The notes under the pieces: model-generated | Database searches by the model: none | What the model was told of the DNA's origin: nothing | The model's input: only the letters and a program-made list of their open reading frames with translations | In this document: positions 33,229 to 44,365 of the stretch, one piece after another | Numbering within the stretch: the first letter of the stretch is position 1 | Layout: every line of letters starts with the position of its first letter | Source: Brachionus manjavacas | Lineage: Eukaryota; Rotifera; Eurotatoria; Ploima; Brachionidae | Direction: 5' to 3' | DNA: 64,000 nucleotides | NCBI GenBank assembly: GCA_019054805.1 | Contig: JAHQIY010000017.1 | Span: forward strand, 1,612,001-1,676,000 | Made by a program: the position numbers and the translations under genes

Positions 33229-34383
33229 AAAATTTTGTAGAAAAACTTACTTAATTTTCAAAAAATATAGAAAAATTCAAAAAGTGAAGGTCAGATATAA
33301 TAATAATTTTAATAATAATAAAAATAATAATATAAGTTACAACAAGCTAGCAAGCTAGACTTGCGAAGATGGGAAACAGTAGGCTCCCATCTATGGTAAC
33401 TGTGGTATGTAGTAGTAGTAAATAATGCTGTGGGAGACTTGAGTCTCCAAGTAGTGGCGCACGTAGACGCCCCACTTTAACAGCCAATTGCCGATTTTTT
33501 TTAAATAAGCTATTTTTAGAAAACTTATTTTACATTTTTTTAAATAACTTTCTAATGAATATTTTAAAATAACTATCATTTTACACTGTTCTAAATAAAC
33601 TATTTTTAGATGCAAGAAAAATATCTAAATTTATAAAAGTATTATTAAATTAATTTTTTATCTAAGTAGCTTGTCGATTCTTTTTTTAAAAATGTTTGTA
33701 TTGCTGACACTCTTTGTCACCGCATCCAGCGTGTTCCAGTTTCCTGCTGTTCGGTTAATGAAAAAGTTGTGTCTCACTCCACAATTGCGGATCAGCTGTC
33801 GCTCGATAGCCTTATGGCAAGTTCTTGTGTTCCCTGCCGGGCTTTCTAGACCGTCCGAAGCCAGCTTTTGATCCCCATTTAGGAATGTCACCCGATCATG
33901 ACGATATGACTTAAAAAGGAGATCTACTAGCTTTAAAGAGAAGTACTTGAAAGTGAGTCTTATTCGACTTGCTACCATCGTTGCTCTTGCCGCTGCTCGC
34001 TTAGCCTGTTCGCTTGACTAAAGGTCGCTGGTGATGATTATACCGAGATCGCGTTCTTTAGTTGTCTTCGCTAGAGTGTGACCTCCAAGCTTATAGTCAT
34101 GACGCCTGTTGTTTGCTCCAAAATGCATTACAACACACTTCTCTAAGTTGAAATTAGTTTGCCATGTGTCAGACCATACCAACAATCTCTCCAGATCCAG
34201 AAAATTTTGTAGAAAAACTTACTTAATTTTCAAAAAATATAGAAAAATTCAAAAAGTGAAGGTCAGATATAATAATAATTTTAATAATAATAAAAATAAT
34301 AATATAAGTTACAACAAGCTAGCAAGCTAGACTTGCGAAGATGGGAAACAGTAGGCTCCCATCTATGGTAACTGTGGTATGTA
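33229..34383 (-). mobile_element. 5'-truncated LINE flanked by 183-bp direct repeats
   Basis: The inserted part is about 33412-34200, reading on the minus strand. From 34200 it encodes a WSDTWQTNFNLEKCVVMHFG segment, then ERDLGIIITSDL and a C-terminal FFINRTAGNWNTLDAVTKSV, all classic CR1/Jockey-type LINE RT thumb and tail. A stop near 34018 and an apparent internal deletion near 33915 mark it as dead. It ends in a (ACT)n-type tail. Identical direct repeats at 33229-33411 and 34201-34383 flank it. Each repeat itself holds an older LINE 3' end with hairpins and (ATT)n. This is either an extreme target duplication or a tandem duplication. Confidence 0.72.
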
Positions 34384-35597
34384 CACTTTCAATTCTTAAA
34401 GAACATCTTATTTCACCCTGGTTCAAAGAGCTGATTTGGATGATTTCATTAATTTATCAAAGTTTTCATTCTTATTGAATAAAAACGGCTTTGGGGTACT
34501 GTAAACATATGACGTTAAGAGAAACTACACAAACCATGATGCTTCTAAAAAAACTTAAAATCCGTCAATGTTGATTTTTTAAAATAACTTTTTTTTTAAA
34601 TAATTTTTTCAATAAAGAATTTATCCAATATGTCGAACATTCAAAAAAATTTGTCAATTTTTTTATTTTTATCTATCTTAGCATCTTAAGTTTCCTAACT
34701 AACGCCAGTGAGTGTGTTGTCAGATATACTAAAATAGTTCGAATGATTCTTAAAAGAAAAAATCAAGAAAAACCTGTTAAAAACTTTTGACTGTTTTTAA
34801 CTTTTGGAAAAATGTTACATAAACTTCTTCTTCGTTGTGTTGATGCTTTGCTTATTCTTTTTAAAATTTGAAGTAATGAAATTTCTAATGATTTTTGAAT
34901 AATTTTAAATTGATCAAAATTTTCAAAAGCTGGATCTTTTCTTGCCTCAACAAGATCTGTTTGACTCAGAGTTTAAGAGGAAAATCATACCTAAAATTTC
35001 TTATTAAAGGTACCAAAAGCTTGGTGATGTTCTCTTTCAATAATTTTGTGCTATATTTATTTTAAATAGTTGACGAAAATGGCACTGAAACCTTTAAAAA
35101 GAGGTAAACTTAGTCAGTGGCATTTAGCTTTGAGACATTCAAAAAATCAAGGAAAAATTTTAAAATGTTAAATCTAAATTTTAGATTTATTTTAAAAATT
35201 ACTTTAGAACGAAAAATAACTAATAAAAATTTGTTATTTTCATTTTCTTATTTTTAACTATTTAGAGTATAAATAAATTGACTTTTTCGAATAATACAAC
35301 TTTTTCAATTCTAAAATTGTTAAATTTTATATTTTTAATGTTAGACAAAACTCTAATCTCTTGAAAACAATGCTGAATTATGATTAAAAATTGAAATAAT
35401 CAATTGTATATTGATTCAAATTTTTCCAATATGATTAATGAAAAACTAGCTCTAGTTTAATTAAATATTCATACACAAGGGTGACGTCACTAGAGTTAAT
35501 GAACTATGAAGAGAAAATCATTTCAAAATTACATGATAATTTAAATAGTATAAATAAGTGAAAATTCGAAATCAAGAATCATCAAGTGTGAAGTAAA
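34384..35597. other. Upstream region of EF-hand gene 1
   Basis: AT-rich, no frame of interest. A TATAAATA box at about 35549-35556 lies 42-49 bp before the ATG at 35598, a reasonable core promoter for the EF-hand gene. Confidence 0.4.
35549..35556 (+). promoter_or_regulatory. TATA box of EF-hand gene 1
   Basis: TATAAATA at the expected distance from a short 5' UTR. In such AT-rich DNA a chance match is possible. Confidence 0.35.
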
Positions 35598-36125
35598 ATG
35601 TCCAAACAACCATTTGTATTTTCTTACGAAGTCATTCTAAGAGAAGAATTTGCCAAAGCTGATTCTGATGGAAATAAGGTTTTAGACTTGGATGAATTCA
35701 TTAAAATTTTAGGAAAATACGAAATCGAAGCAGATAAAGCCAAAGAGGTTTTTGAAAATAGCGGAGACAATGGAATCACTGAAGATGGTCAGTAAATTTA
35801 AACTTTAAATTTTAATTTTTGAAAAAATTAAAATTTTCCAAAAATTAAAGTTTTTATTGATTACGTGCATAAATCAAATAAATTAGACAGCTTAATGGAT
35901 GAGTACACTAGAATGTTTAACAGTATAGATAAAGATGGTAATGGTTATATCACTCCTGAAGAACTGAAACAAGATTGGAGCGAAAAGGGCATTAATTTAA
36001 GTGATAGATCAATTGATGCTTTGATAAAAAATTTTGACATGGATGACGACAAAAATATAACCAAAGATGAATATTTGAATGCTTTGGTCTTGAGATATTT
36101 TAGAGTAATTTTATATTTGTTTTGA
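35598..36125 (+). CDS. Calmodulin-like EF-hand calcium-binding protein (2 exons)
   Basis: Exons 35598-35787 and 35851-36125 join in phase (63-bp intron) for about 154 aa. There are four EF-hand positions. EF1 carries DSDGNKVLDLDEF. EF2 is degenerate (NSGDNGITEDVF). EF3 is canonical (DKDGNGYITPEEL), as is EF4 (DMDDDKNITKDEY). The length matches calmodulin/troponin-C-type proteins, but the sequence is far from calmodulin. Presumably a cytosolic Ca2+ sensor or buffer; partner unknown. The C-terminal RYFRVILYLF looks hydrophobic and could be intron read-through if a further splice exists. A second EF-hand gene follows 1 kb downstream. Confidence 0.8.
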
Positions 36126-37089
36126 AAATGTGTAAATCTTTATAATATTTTTTAAGTCTAAACATTTAAAATGAAAAATATTCAAATCCGCCAATTTTGA
36201 ATTCGAAGATAAAATAAATTTTTTATAACTTTTTTTTTAAAAAATTTTTGGTTTGATAGTGTTTAAAAAGTTTGAAAATAAATTTTTACCAAACCAAGCA
36301 ATTTCTAAAAGCTTAAACAAATAATTTTTAAGGTTTAGTTCTTTAAAATAATAGAATAATTGAAAAATTTTATCATTTACGAAAATTAAGTTTATCACTT
36401 GTTAACCAAATAAAAATTGATAACCGTATTAGCAAATCGAGATATTAAAAAAAAACTTTTATATTCAAAATTTTATTTCAAAAATTTGTTTTTCAAAAAT
36501 AAAAAAAACTGTGTAAATAAAAAGATTTTTAAAGTACATTTTTTCAAAGCTGCTTCTTTTTAAAACAAGTTTTTCAATTAAAAATGCACAAATTGTTTAA
36601 GAAAAAAAATTAGCTTTAAAAAAGAATTTTAATAGATGCATAAATGATTTATAAAAAAATAAAAAATGCACGATCATTTATTTTAAAAATTATTTTTATC
36701 TCGACTTTTGATTTAAGGAAATGTATGCTATCTTATTGAATTTTTTCTTAACCATATTGCGCTGTTTATTTTGACTTAAAATCTACGAAGTTTTATTAAA
36801 ATTTTTTTATAATTTATCTAGCAATAACTCAATTTCTAAAAGCATAAATTTTTCATATCACAAAAGGTATCCTAGAGCAACATTTTAACCATTGAATCAA
36901 GATGCTAACGCTATTTATTTAATTTACTGTTAATTATGTAATTCTACTCGTTTCAGTTTTTTAATTATTCGTATTTTATTTTTCACAAGTATATATATAT
37001 ATTTATATATATTATTTTAAACTTAAGGATAAATTTTAAAACCAATTTAAATTTCTTATTAAATAGAAAAATTTATTTTTCGAAATAAT
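36126..37089. other. Spacer between two EF-hand genes
   Basis: AT-rich. Contains a (TA)n-like run at about 36990-37010. No coding signal seen. Probably the 3' UTR of the first gene and promoter of the second. Confidence 0.4.
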
Positions 37090-37654
37090 ATGGAAGAAGT
37101 ACTTGAAAAAATATTCAAGCATTATGATAACGATAATGATGGTTTTGTGGATTTTTCTAATTTTGCCAAAATATTGAGTAAACTCGAAGTAGAACTTTTA
37201 GCAAATTATCCAATTCAGCGCAACTTTGCTACAATGGATATAAACAAATTCCCAGACTATACTTTAAATGAGCTGACTTCATACATTCAAAATTCTGAAA
37301 AATTTGGTATTTTTTTTATTTTTTTATTTTAATCTCACTAATTTTTAATTTTCAGCGAATCTTAAAAAAGAATGTGGTGAATTTTTCCAAAAATTAGATG
37401 ACGATAATGACGGCATTGTGTCTATTGAAGATTTAAAAAGCAACCAAACTTATGCTGTCATTTTTAATCAAATTTCCAAGCAAGAAATTAACCTCGAAGG
37501 TAATTTTAATTTTCATAAATTTTAATCTATTATAATAATTTTTATGAAGAATTTACGACCATTTTAATCAACAGACTCTTTCAGGTAATTATTTCAACCA
37601 GAAAAAATTTTAATTAAAATTAATTTATTTTAGACTTTAGTCGACAAACAATAA
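37090..37654 (+). CDS. Divergent EF-hand protein (4 exons)
   Basis: Exons 37090-37306, 37356-37499, 37550-37584 and 37634-37654 join in phase to about 138 aa, with introns of 49-50 bp. EF1 (DNDNDGFVDFSNF) and EF3 (DDDNDGIVSIEDL) look able to bind Ca2+. EF2 (DINKFPDYTLNEL) and EF4 (NQISKQEINLEEF) lack key acidic residues. Same architecture as the gene at 35.6 kb, so probably an old tandem duplicate. Its stop lies only 6 bp before the stop of the convergent MATE gene, so the 3' UTRs must overlap. Confidence 0.72.
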
Positions 37655-37660
37655 AAGGAA

Positions 37661-40186
37661 TCAATTCAATGTTGAATTAGTAGAATTGTTTTCGGATGGA
37701 TATGATAAATGTGTTAAGTTTCTAGTAAACAAAGAGATAAAAAATATTAATAAAACTGTTAACAAAACACAAATTTTTTTAATTATCTTTCGTTTAAGAT
37801 TTTTAACTCGAACCCCAGATCCATCAGGTAGAGTTTCTGTTTCGACAAAATTCTCTTGCTCAATTAGAATTTTTTCATTCATTTTCTTGGATCGCTCACT
37901 TGCCTAAAAAAATGATATTACTTTTTTTCTATACTTCTTTATATTCTTACTATTTTAGCTTGTTCAATCCAATTGACCCGGTAAATGTACACAGCTTGGA
38001 AAACGAAAAGAATCAATGACGAAAAGAGGATTCCAACCCAAAATCCAGTAACCTTAATTGGTGTCTTAAGGAGAAGGTAAAGTCCGACAGGAAGACCGAC
38101 CAAGTAATAAGCCACAATTGCAATTATCACACCATAGACTTGAGCACCCAGAGCTCTTAAAACTCCTCCGCCGCAAACTTGCACTGCGTCAAAAAAATGC
38201 ACCAAAGCCAAAAATTTCAAGACTTTTGACACTGGTTTTATTAAATCCCTTTAATTTTAATTAAAAAAATAATTTAAATTAACTAATTAAATTACTGATT
38301 GTTGGTAAAAATATAGGGAATGTAGTCCGAAAATGATAGCATTATTAGACCAAGACAAAATGCACAAAGACCTTTATTAAAAATTATTTATCTTTAAATA
38401 TTTAATAAATTTTCAAATACCAGTGATTGTGTAGACTACTTTTGCTGAATTTAATGATTTATCTGGTGAGTTTTCGCCCAGTAACTTGAAAAGTTTATTT
38501 TAAATTTAAATTTTAGATTTATCTAAAAACATTTACCTGTCCAATTCGAATATTACCGGATGTGGCTTTAGAATATTTTTTTAATTTTAACTTTCAGAAC
38601 AAATTTTGAATTACCTATTCCGAATGCAAACTTAAATAATTTATTTTAAAATTAACTAAATTTTTAATTCTAAAAAATATTACCAAAATAAATGTGATGG
38701 CTGTTTGCTGTGCTATTGACATAACTGATAATTCCGTTTTGCCCAGTAACCCTTAAAATTTTGTTTTATTTATTTTGAAATAAAAAGTCAAAATCTACGA
38801 TTTGTAAATAAAAGGAAATCAAAATTTTACCTGAAGACATTACTGCAATTTCAAAACAAGCCCATTCGAACAGAACCATTCCAAGACCTGCGATTCCCAA
38901 TTTAAGATACAACTTCCAGTTGTACAAACACTCCACCGACCAACCTATATGGAAGAGATTTTATTATTGTTTATTTGTTTATCTTTATCTGTTCATATTA
39001 TAAAATAATTAAAAAATTAAAAATTAGAAAAAGAAAAATTATAAAAGTAATGACTGTAGATTTTATTTTTCAATTAAATTTATCGATATTTACCTGGCCA
39101 TGTATCGACATAAATTTTGGTTTTTACGATATAAAATATTAATACTGCTAATTGAACAATATTTGCTATTAGAATCGAAACGGCAGATCCTCTTAAATGA
39201 ACAAAATAAATCTATTTTAAAAAAATCTTTTGGTATCTCACATGACTCCATAGTTGGCCCATATGACCAATATACCTTGCAAACAAGCATTCAAGATATT
39301 CACCAATATATTAATAAAAAGAACCGGATAAAAAATATTCTTAACAAAATTTAATACAATTTATTAAAATCTTTAAAAAAATTAAATACTTGAGCTTGTA
39401 AATATCTTGTCAATACCATTTGAACACTATAAAACTAAAAAAAAAATTATTTTTCTAATTTAAATTTCAAGGTTTACCAAAATTGATGGTGAAAAATAGA
39501 TCAAGAATGTATCAGCGAGTCTAAATTAACAAAAAAATTAAATTTCAAAAAAAGAATATTTACCTTTTTAGATTACTTAAGTACTATTAGATCATCCACA
39601 AAAAAATTCATTATATACTTTGCATTCAGAAGAAGGCCGATACAAAGCAAAGAGGCCAAAAGAGAGATCAAAACGCCTTTTTGAAGAATAATCCCGACTT
39701 TTTTTTTGTCACTTCCTCCAAACAACTTTTAATATGAACATTTTAAAATTATAAAATTAATTTTAAAAAAAACTTACTTGAGGAAATAGTGTTTCACAAG
39801 AGCTCGTAAGTCCAACTATCGGACCAAATGAACATATATGGATCAACTTAGTTAATTAAATAATTTACTGGGAAAAAAGATTCACAAATTATTACAGTGT
39901 TTGCCAAGGATACACCGGCCAATTCATTAGGACCCACATGGCCACAAAAAAAGAAACTCATCATCGTCAATAGCTGCTGGCTCAAAATGCTCAAAGACTA
40001 ATAGATTAAATTAATTAACTTAGCAAAAAGCCAAAATAAAAACAGTACCAACGGAATAGAATTTTTGAATATCAGAATCGCTTCATCTTTAAAGCCCAGT
40101 GGATAAATTTTGGACAAAAATTTGTTCAAACTTTGCTTTTTTTCAACGTTTTCGGTCATGTTAACAAATAAATCAGAAATTTTCAA
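37661..40186 (-). CDS. MATE-family multidrug/organic-cation extruder (SLC47-like, 16 exons)
   Basis: I could place 16 exons with consistent phases. They run from 40159 (or the in-frame ATG at 40186) to 40049, then 39997-39896, 39846-39778, 39725-39577, 39520-39478, 39434-39390, 39339-39242, 39191-39094, 38944-38831, 38751-38684, 38630-38615, 38565-38537, 38484-38421, 38371-38296, 38248-37951 and 37903-37661. The product is about 540 aa. Introns are about 40-60 bp, and two exons are only 16 and 29 nt. MATE landmarks include LSQQLLTMMSFFFCGHVG in TM1-2, FGGSDKKKVGIILQKG, LVNILNACLQGILVIWANYG, WKLYLKLGIAGLGMVLFEW, and the C-terminal GVLRALGAQVYGV with YYLVGLPVGLYLLLK. The family exchanges cations for H+ or Na+. 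Convergent with the EF-hand gene, with ends 6 bp apart. Confidence 0.9.
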
Positions 40187-41661
40187 ATAAAATTTTTTTC
40201 AAAGCTTAAAATTACAGATATCTGCTAAATAGGCATTTCTAAACTCAAGTAATTTAAGAATAATAGATAATAATTTTATTTTTTTTAAATAACATATCGT
40301 GATCTTTGAAAATTGTTTTTCATTACAATCTTAACTAACAAAAGCAAATTGCTAGTTTCTTAAAATTTTTAAGAAATTTGTTCAAAAAACTTTGAATAAT
40401 CAGCATATTTTAAAAAGCTTTTTTTTTAAAGTTAATTTTCATGTAAGTACGTGCTTAAAAATGCTTTTTTAATAGTAAAAATCTTCATGTAAACATAATA
40501 TTTTATAATTGTTTAAAAAAATTACTGATCCATCGAAAAAAGGTGTTGTATTTAGTTTTAAAAGCATCTAAATTAAATTAATACTAAAATATATAAATAC
40601 TATTTATTACTGTAGTCTAAAAAGAAATAAATTGTATAATTTTTTTTTCTTAATTCAAAATTCTACTCTGTTAAAATTTCAAATTAGAAATACTTAACAA
40701 TTAAATTTTGAATAAAAGTTTAATTTTTTTTTAGTGTATTCTTTTCACTAGGATTTAAGTGCTTAAGTAAATTGTATTTCCACTAATATAATTTTTAAAA
40801 AGAATCAAAAAAATATGGAGTTAATTTGGAAATTCCAATATTAAAAAAATTAGATTGATTCTGAAATTCGTGCAATTCTCAATACTTGATTTGGAAAAAA
40901 ACGATTTTTAAGATTTTACTCAAAAAATATCTTAATTTAACTTTTAAACTTGACTAAAAAATTTCTTTATATAAATTTTTTATAATTTTATTTCCATTTT
41001 CGTAATGAAGATATCTTTACGGAAATTTATCATCCCGTTCGGGATATTTGTCATTAGATCGTATGATTTGGAATCAGCTCGTGTATTAATAAGCTGATAA
41101 ATTGTCGTGTTGAGAAAGCCGTTCTAAAAATTTTAAGTGTTAATAAACTTGATACTGACAATTTTGTTTTTGAACCAATTTTTAAAAAAATTTGCCTCAA
41201 ATATCTTAAGTTTTTTCTCCAAAAGAATACAAAATGCTTGACAAGTCAAAAAAACTTCTCGGGTCTTTGTGTTCAATTTTTTATGGCTATTAATTAGTGA
41301 TAAAATTAATTCTAAACAAAATATAAATTGCATTTTTGAAAATAAATTAGGGAAAAATAAAAGTTTGGAAAAATTTTTAATTAGTTAACTTAAATTTAAT
41401 TTTTAATGATAAAAAAGTCGAAAAATTTTCGGGTCTTCCAGTGATAAAAAAAAGATGGTTCCTTATTATTTGACAGAATATAATTACAAATTTAAAAAAA
41501 AAAAACCTTAAAACTATGCATTTATAAAAAAAACTCAGCTGAAAAAAATAAAAAATTGAAAATGAGCAAATTAAAAAATCGAAGTTAATTTATTAATTTC
41601 GATTATTAAATGATTTATTGAAAATCTAAAATGATATTATATGAAAAAAAAATCAGTCCTA
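40187..41661. other. Intergenic AT-rich region
   Basis: Upstream of the MATE gene and downstream of GPCR A. No frame, RNA or repeat recognised. A slightly GC-richer patch at 41020-41120 is unassigned. Confidence 0.4.
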
Positions 41662-42780
41662 TTAAATCATATTGCTGTTACATAAAAAGCCTCTCTTCAT
41701 AAAGTTTCCTTTATGGAAAATTTTCAAAAATTTCACCTCCGGATTGTACAGAATTGACAAAATTGGCATCATTGCTTGAAATAGGAGAAACAAAATACGA
41801 GCAATAGGTCTAAACTGCCACAACAAAGCATCAAGGTAGTAAAAGGTTGGATTAGTTGCCAAAACTATAAAAAAATCAACCAAGACAGAGAACAAGTTGC
41901 TCATTACAATAAAAAAATTCATCAAAATAAATTGCTTGGCAAATCTTGATTGTTTTATATTTAATTCTTTTTTTGCTTTATTATTATTTCCATTAATGAC
42001 AGATGTTGCTGAGACTGATGTAGCAAAAATTGATGATTCATTTGGAGTCACTTTAGAGCTTTTGATAATATTGTTAGATTTAGAAGTTGTTTCCAAAATG
42101 CTAGCTCTGGCAAGGCTTTCTTTTGTTAGCTTTAATTTGGCAATTATTTTAAGATAGGCCACCAAATTAATTATTGTAGGTATAATATTGCTTATTATAA
42201 CATTGAGCACAAAACAGATTATCATATCCCTGATATTGTCCGAGTAGCCTGGCGAGCAAAAATACACGGAATATGTTGTGTTTAGAGAATATTTGATAAC
42301 AAATGTCAAAATAATTGAAACAATTAAACAAAAAAGCATTGACAAATAGATAAAAGTTAGACCAGAATTCATTTTCTTGTACAGGTTGATATTTTTGACC
42401 GCTATGTACCGATACATGGCCAAAAGCAGGATCGAAAAGGCCTTCAAGTATCTGAGCACACTCCACATTTGTTCACTTAGGTAGCACAGTGTCAAATTGA
42501 GCTGGAGACTGCGAAACGATGGACCACCAGTTCCAATGTAAAATGCATAATGCAAACAATACAAAAGACTGACAATGACCAAAAAATGCATGTAAAAGTA
42601 AGACCTGTTTCTGAATTTTTTTACTCTGAACATAAAATAGATGTAAATTAAATGAATTAGAACTGATATTACTCGAACAACATAGTCTATGTAATTGATG
42701 AAGTAGGATGTGGTCAAGACTGAGTTGAAACCGAGGACAAAAGTTGTGTTCAGAACACTTTTTGTTGTCAAAGCTTCCAT
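41662..42780 (-). CDS. Orphan rhodopsin-like GPCR A (tandem pair member)
   Basis: Single-exon frame of 372 residues starting at ATG 42780. N-glycosylation site near NTTFVLGF. Seven TM segments are visible. Cys at the top of TM3 (LTLCYLSEQ) and in ECL2 (YFCSPGYS) can form the class A disulphide. The TM3 end reads AMYRYIAV in place of DRY. TM7 is not canonical and runs into NPEVKFLK. Residues about 28-200 are identical at DNA level to GPCR B at 45.5 kb. The N-terminus and the TM5-ICL3 segment (about residues 201-265) differ. Ligand unknown; probable tandem duplicate with later sequence exchange. Confidence 0.82.
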   Translation of the reverse strand: MEALTTKSVLNTTFVLGFNSVLTTSYFINYIDYVVRVISVLIHLIYIYFMFRVKKFRNRSYFYMHFLVIVSLLYCLHYAFYIGTGGPSFRSLQLNLTLCYLSEQMWSVLRYLKAFSILLLAMYRYIAVKNINLYKKMNSGLTFIYLSMLFCLIVSIILTFVIKYSLNTTYSVYFCSPGYSDNIRDMIICFVLNVIISNIIPTIINLVAYLKIIAKLKLTKESLARASILETTSKSNNIIKSSKVTPNESSIFATSVSATSVINGNNNKAKKELNIKQSRFAKQFILMNFFIVMSNLFSVLVDFFIVLATNPTFYYLDALLWQFRPIARILFLLFQAMMPILSILYNPEVKFLKIFHKGNFMKRGFLCNSNMI

Positions 42781-44085
42781 TGCTATTTTTTCAAGATTGT
42801 TGCATTGTTAATTTAATGCAGTCACATAATTAAAATATTTTTTTTTTCAATTCTTAATAAATTTTTTGATACCGTTTACAAAAATATTCTCTTTCAATGT
42901 AAAAAGTGCTTTGTCAAGCGTTAATTTAAAATTTTGTTTAGCCCACCTGATCTTGATTTATGCAATTGAACGGTTCAGCTATTCAATTTTAAATATGTCA
43001 AAAAATTATTAAATTTTATCCGGAAAAATAATTCAAATGAAATAAATTAATTTTCAAACCTTTCAGAAAAATTCCTTGTTTTTGATTATTATTTTTTAAT
43101 TCTTTAAACAAATTAGTTTTTCATAAAATATTAAATTAAGATATTAAAAGATAACTAAAAAACAGCCAAAAAATACAAAAATAATTTGAAATTCGTCTCT
43201 ACTTTAAATCTTTAAATTTTTGAATTGTCTTATTTAAAATTTTAAATTATTATCATTTTATAATATGAAATTGTAAAATATAATAGTGTGAATTGAAAAA
43301 AAATAAAAATATCTTTTGTCTTTTTTCACTTTTAGTTCCTAGAAAAATTAATTAAAGACTATCTCAATTCGTATGCAGCATTTCATAAATTTTATCTATA
43401 TGTTTTTAAATTTCTAAAATATAGTTAATACTTTCAATTTTACCCTAATTATTAGGATCACTTACAATCAATTTTTTCTTTTTTTTTTTACTAAAAACGT
43501 CCAAAAATTTTTTTTTTAATTAAATAAATAATAATTAAATTGACTATTTTATAAACAGTGATCAATAAATTAGAAAATGTCTTCATTTGTCCTTTGGATC
43601 ATCAAAATTAAATTATAAGTTTTAATCAGTCTGGAAAAAGATTCAATCTTATATGAAAGATATTTGATTTTATTTCTTTTAAATTTTTGCTAAATAAAAC
43701 AAAAAGAGTCTCTTCAGCTCTTAATAGAAACTCATCTGGTTCTTTAAATCGAGCAGCTTTTATTATGCCTTCACAATCAAATTCGAGCAATCCGAGACTC
43801 AATCAGTCTTAAATCAAATCGAACAGCCAAAACGTCCAAGAGGACGTCCAAGAAAAATTAGCTTTAAAATTTTTATTTTTTTTGATATAATTTTTTTCTA
43901 TTTTCAACAAAAATTGTAAATATAATTTTTCTTGCTTCCAACAAAGGTATATTACAATATTAAAAAAGTAATAGTAGTAATATAGTAGTAATTAAAATAT
44001 TAAAAAAGCCATCTTTTAATTTCTTTTAATATTCAAACATTTTGATAAAACTCATCAATTACTTAACAAGTTGTCAGTTCTAGCG
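42781..44085. other. Intergenic region upstream of GPCR A
   Basis: AT-rich. Near 43815-43860 a short plus-strand translation KRPRGRPRKIS (an AT-hook) resembles tails of MULE-type or other transposases. The surrounding frame is broken and nothing more can be read. Confidence 0.35.
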
Positions 44086-44089
44086 CATT

Positions 44090-44365
44090 CCAGAGGACAT
44101 GGATAAAGTAGATGTTGCTGAGACATTCTTCGAAGAAGGTCTTTGTGAAGCTGAATAAATCAGCGTATTTTTGACGACAAAAAGATTCGTTGAGCTAGCG
44201 CTAAAAGCTTATGCATAGATGCCACTTGTAGATGTACCACTTGGTGATACCAGGAAAAAAGGAAGACCAGCGAAGAATAAAGATTCGCTTAACTGCTAAA
44301 CGATCGAAACTGCGAATGAAGCTGCCCATGATCAAAGTCAACCTGCGAGCAAAAAATCTAGAAAC
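44090..44365 (+). mobile_element. Probable MULE-type transposase C-terminal remnant
   Basis: The plus-strand translation, in changing frames, gives QNMDKVDVAETFFEEG and then KRFVELALKAYA, stop, MPLVDVPLGDTRKKGRPAKNK. The VPLG-x3-KKGRPAKxK ending is a common C-terminal AT-hook tail after the SWIM region in Mutator-like (MULE) transposases. With stops near 44155 and 44215 it is dead. GC content is higher than in its surroundings. Assignment is by motif memory only. Confidence 0.42.

Noticed and set aside
36985-37015. (TA)n run as a possible origin or promoter
   Set aside because: Simple TA repeats are expected at this base composition; nothing else supports a function.
41897-42466. Extra frames within GPCR A, with matching ones in GPCR B (45712-46284)
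   Set aside because: They are shadows of the receptor coding sequence; the fact that both copies have them follows from DNA identity.
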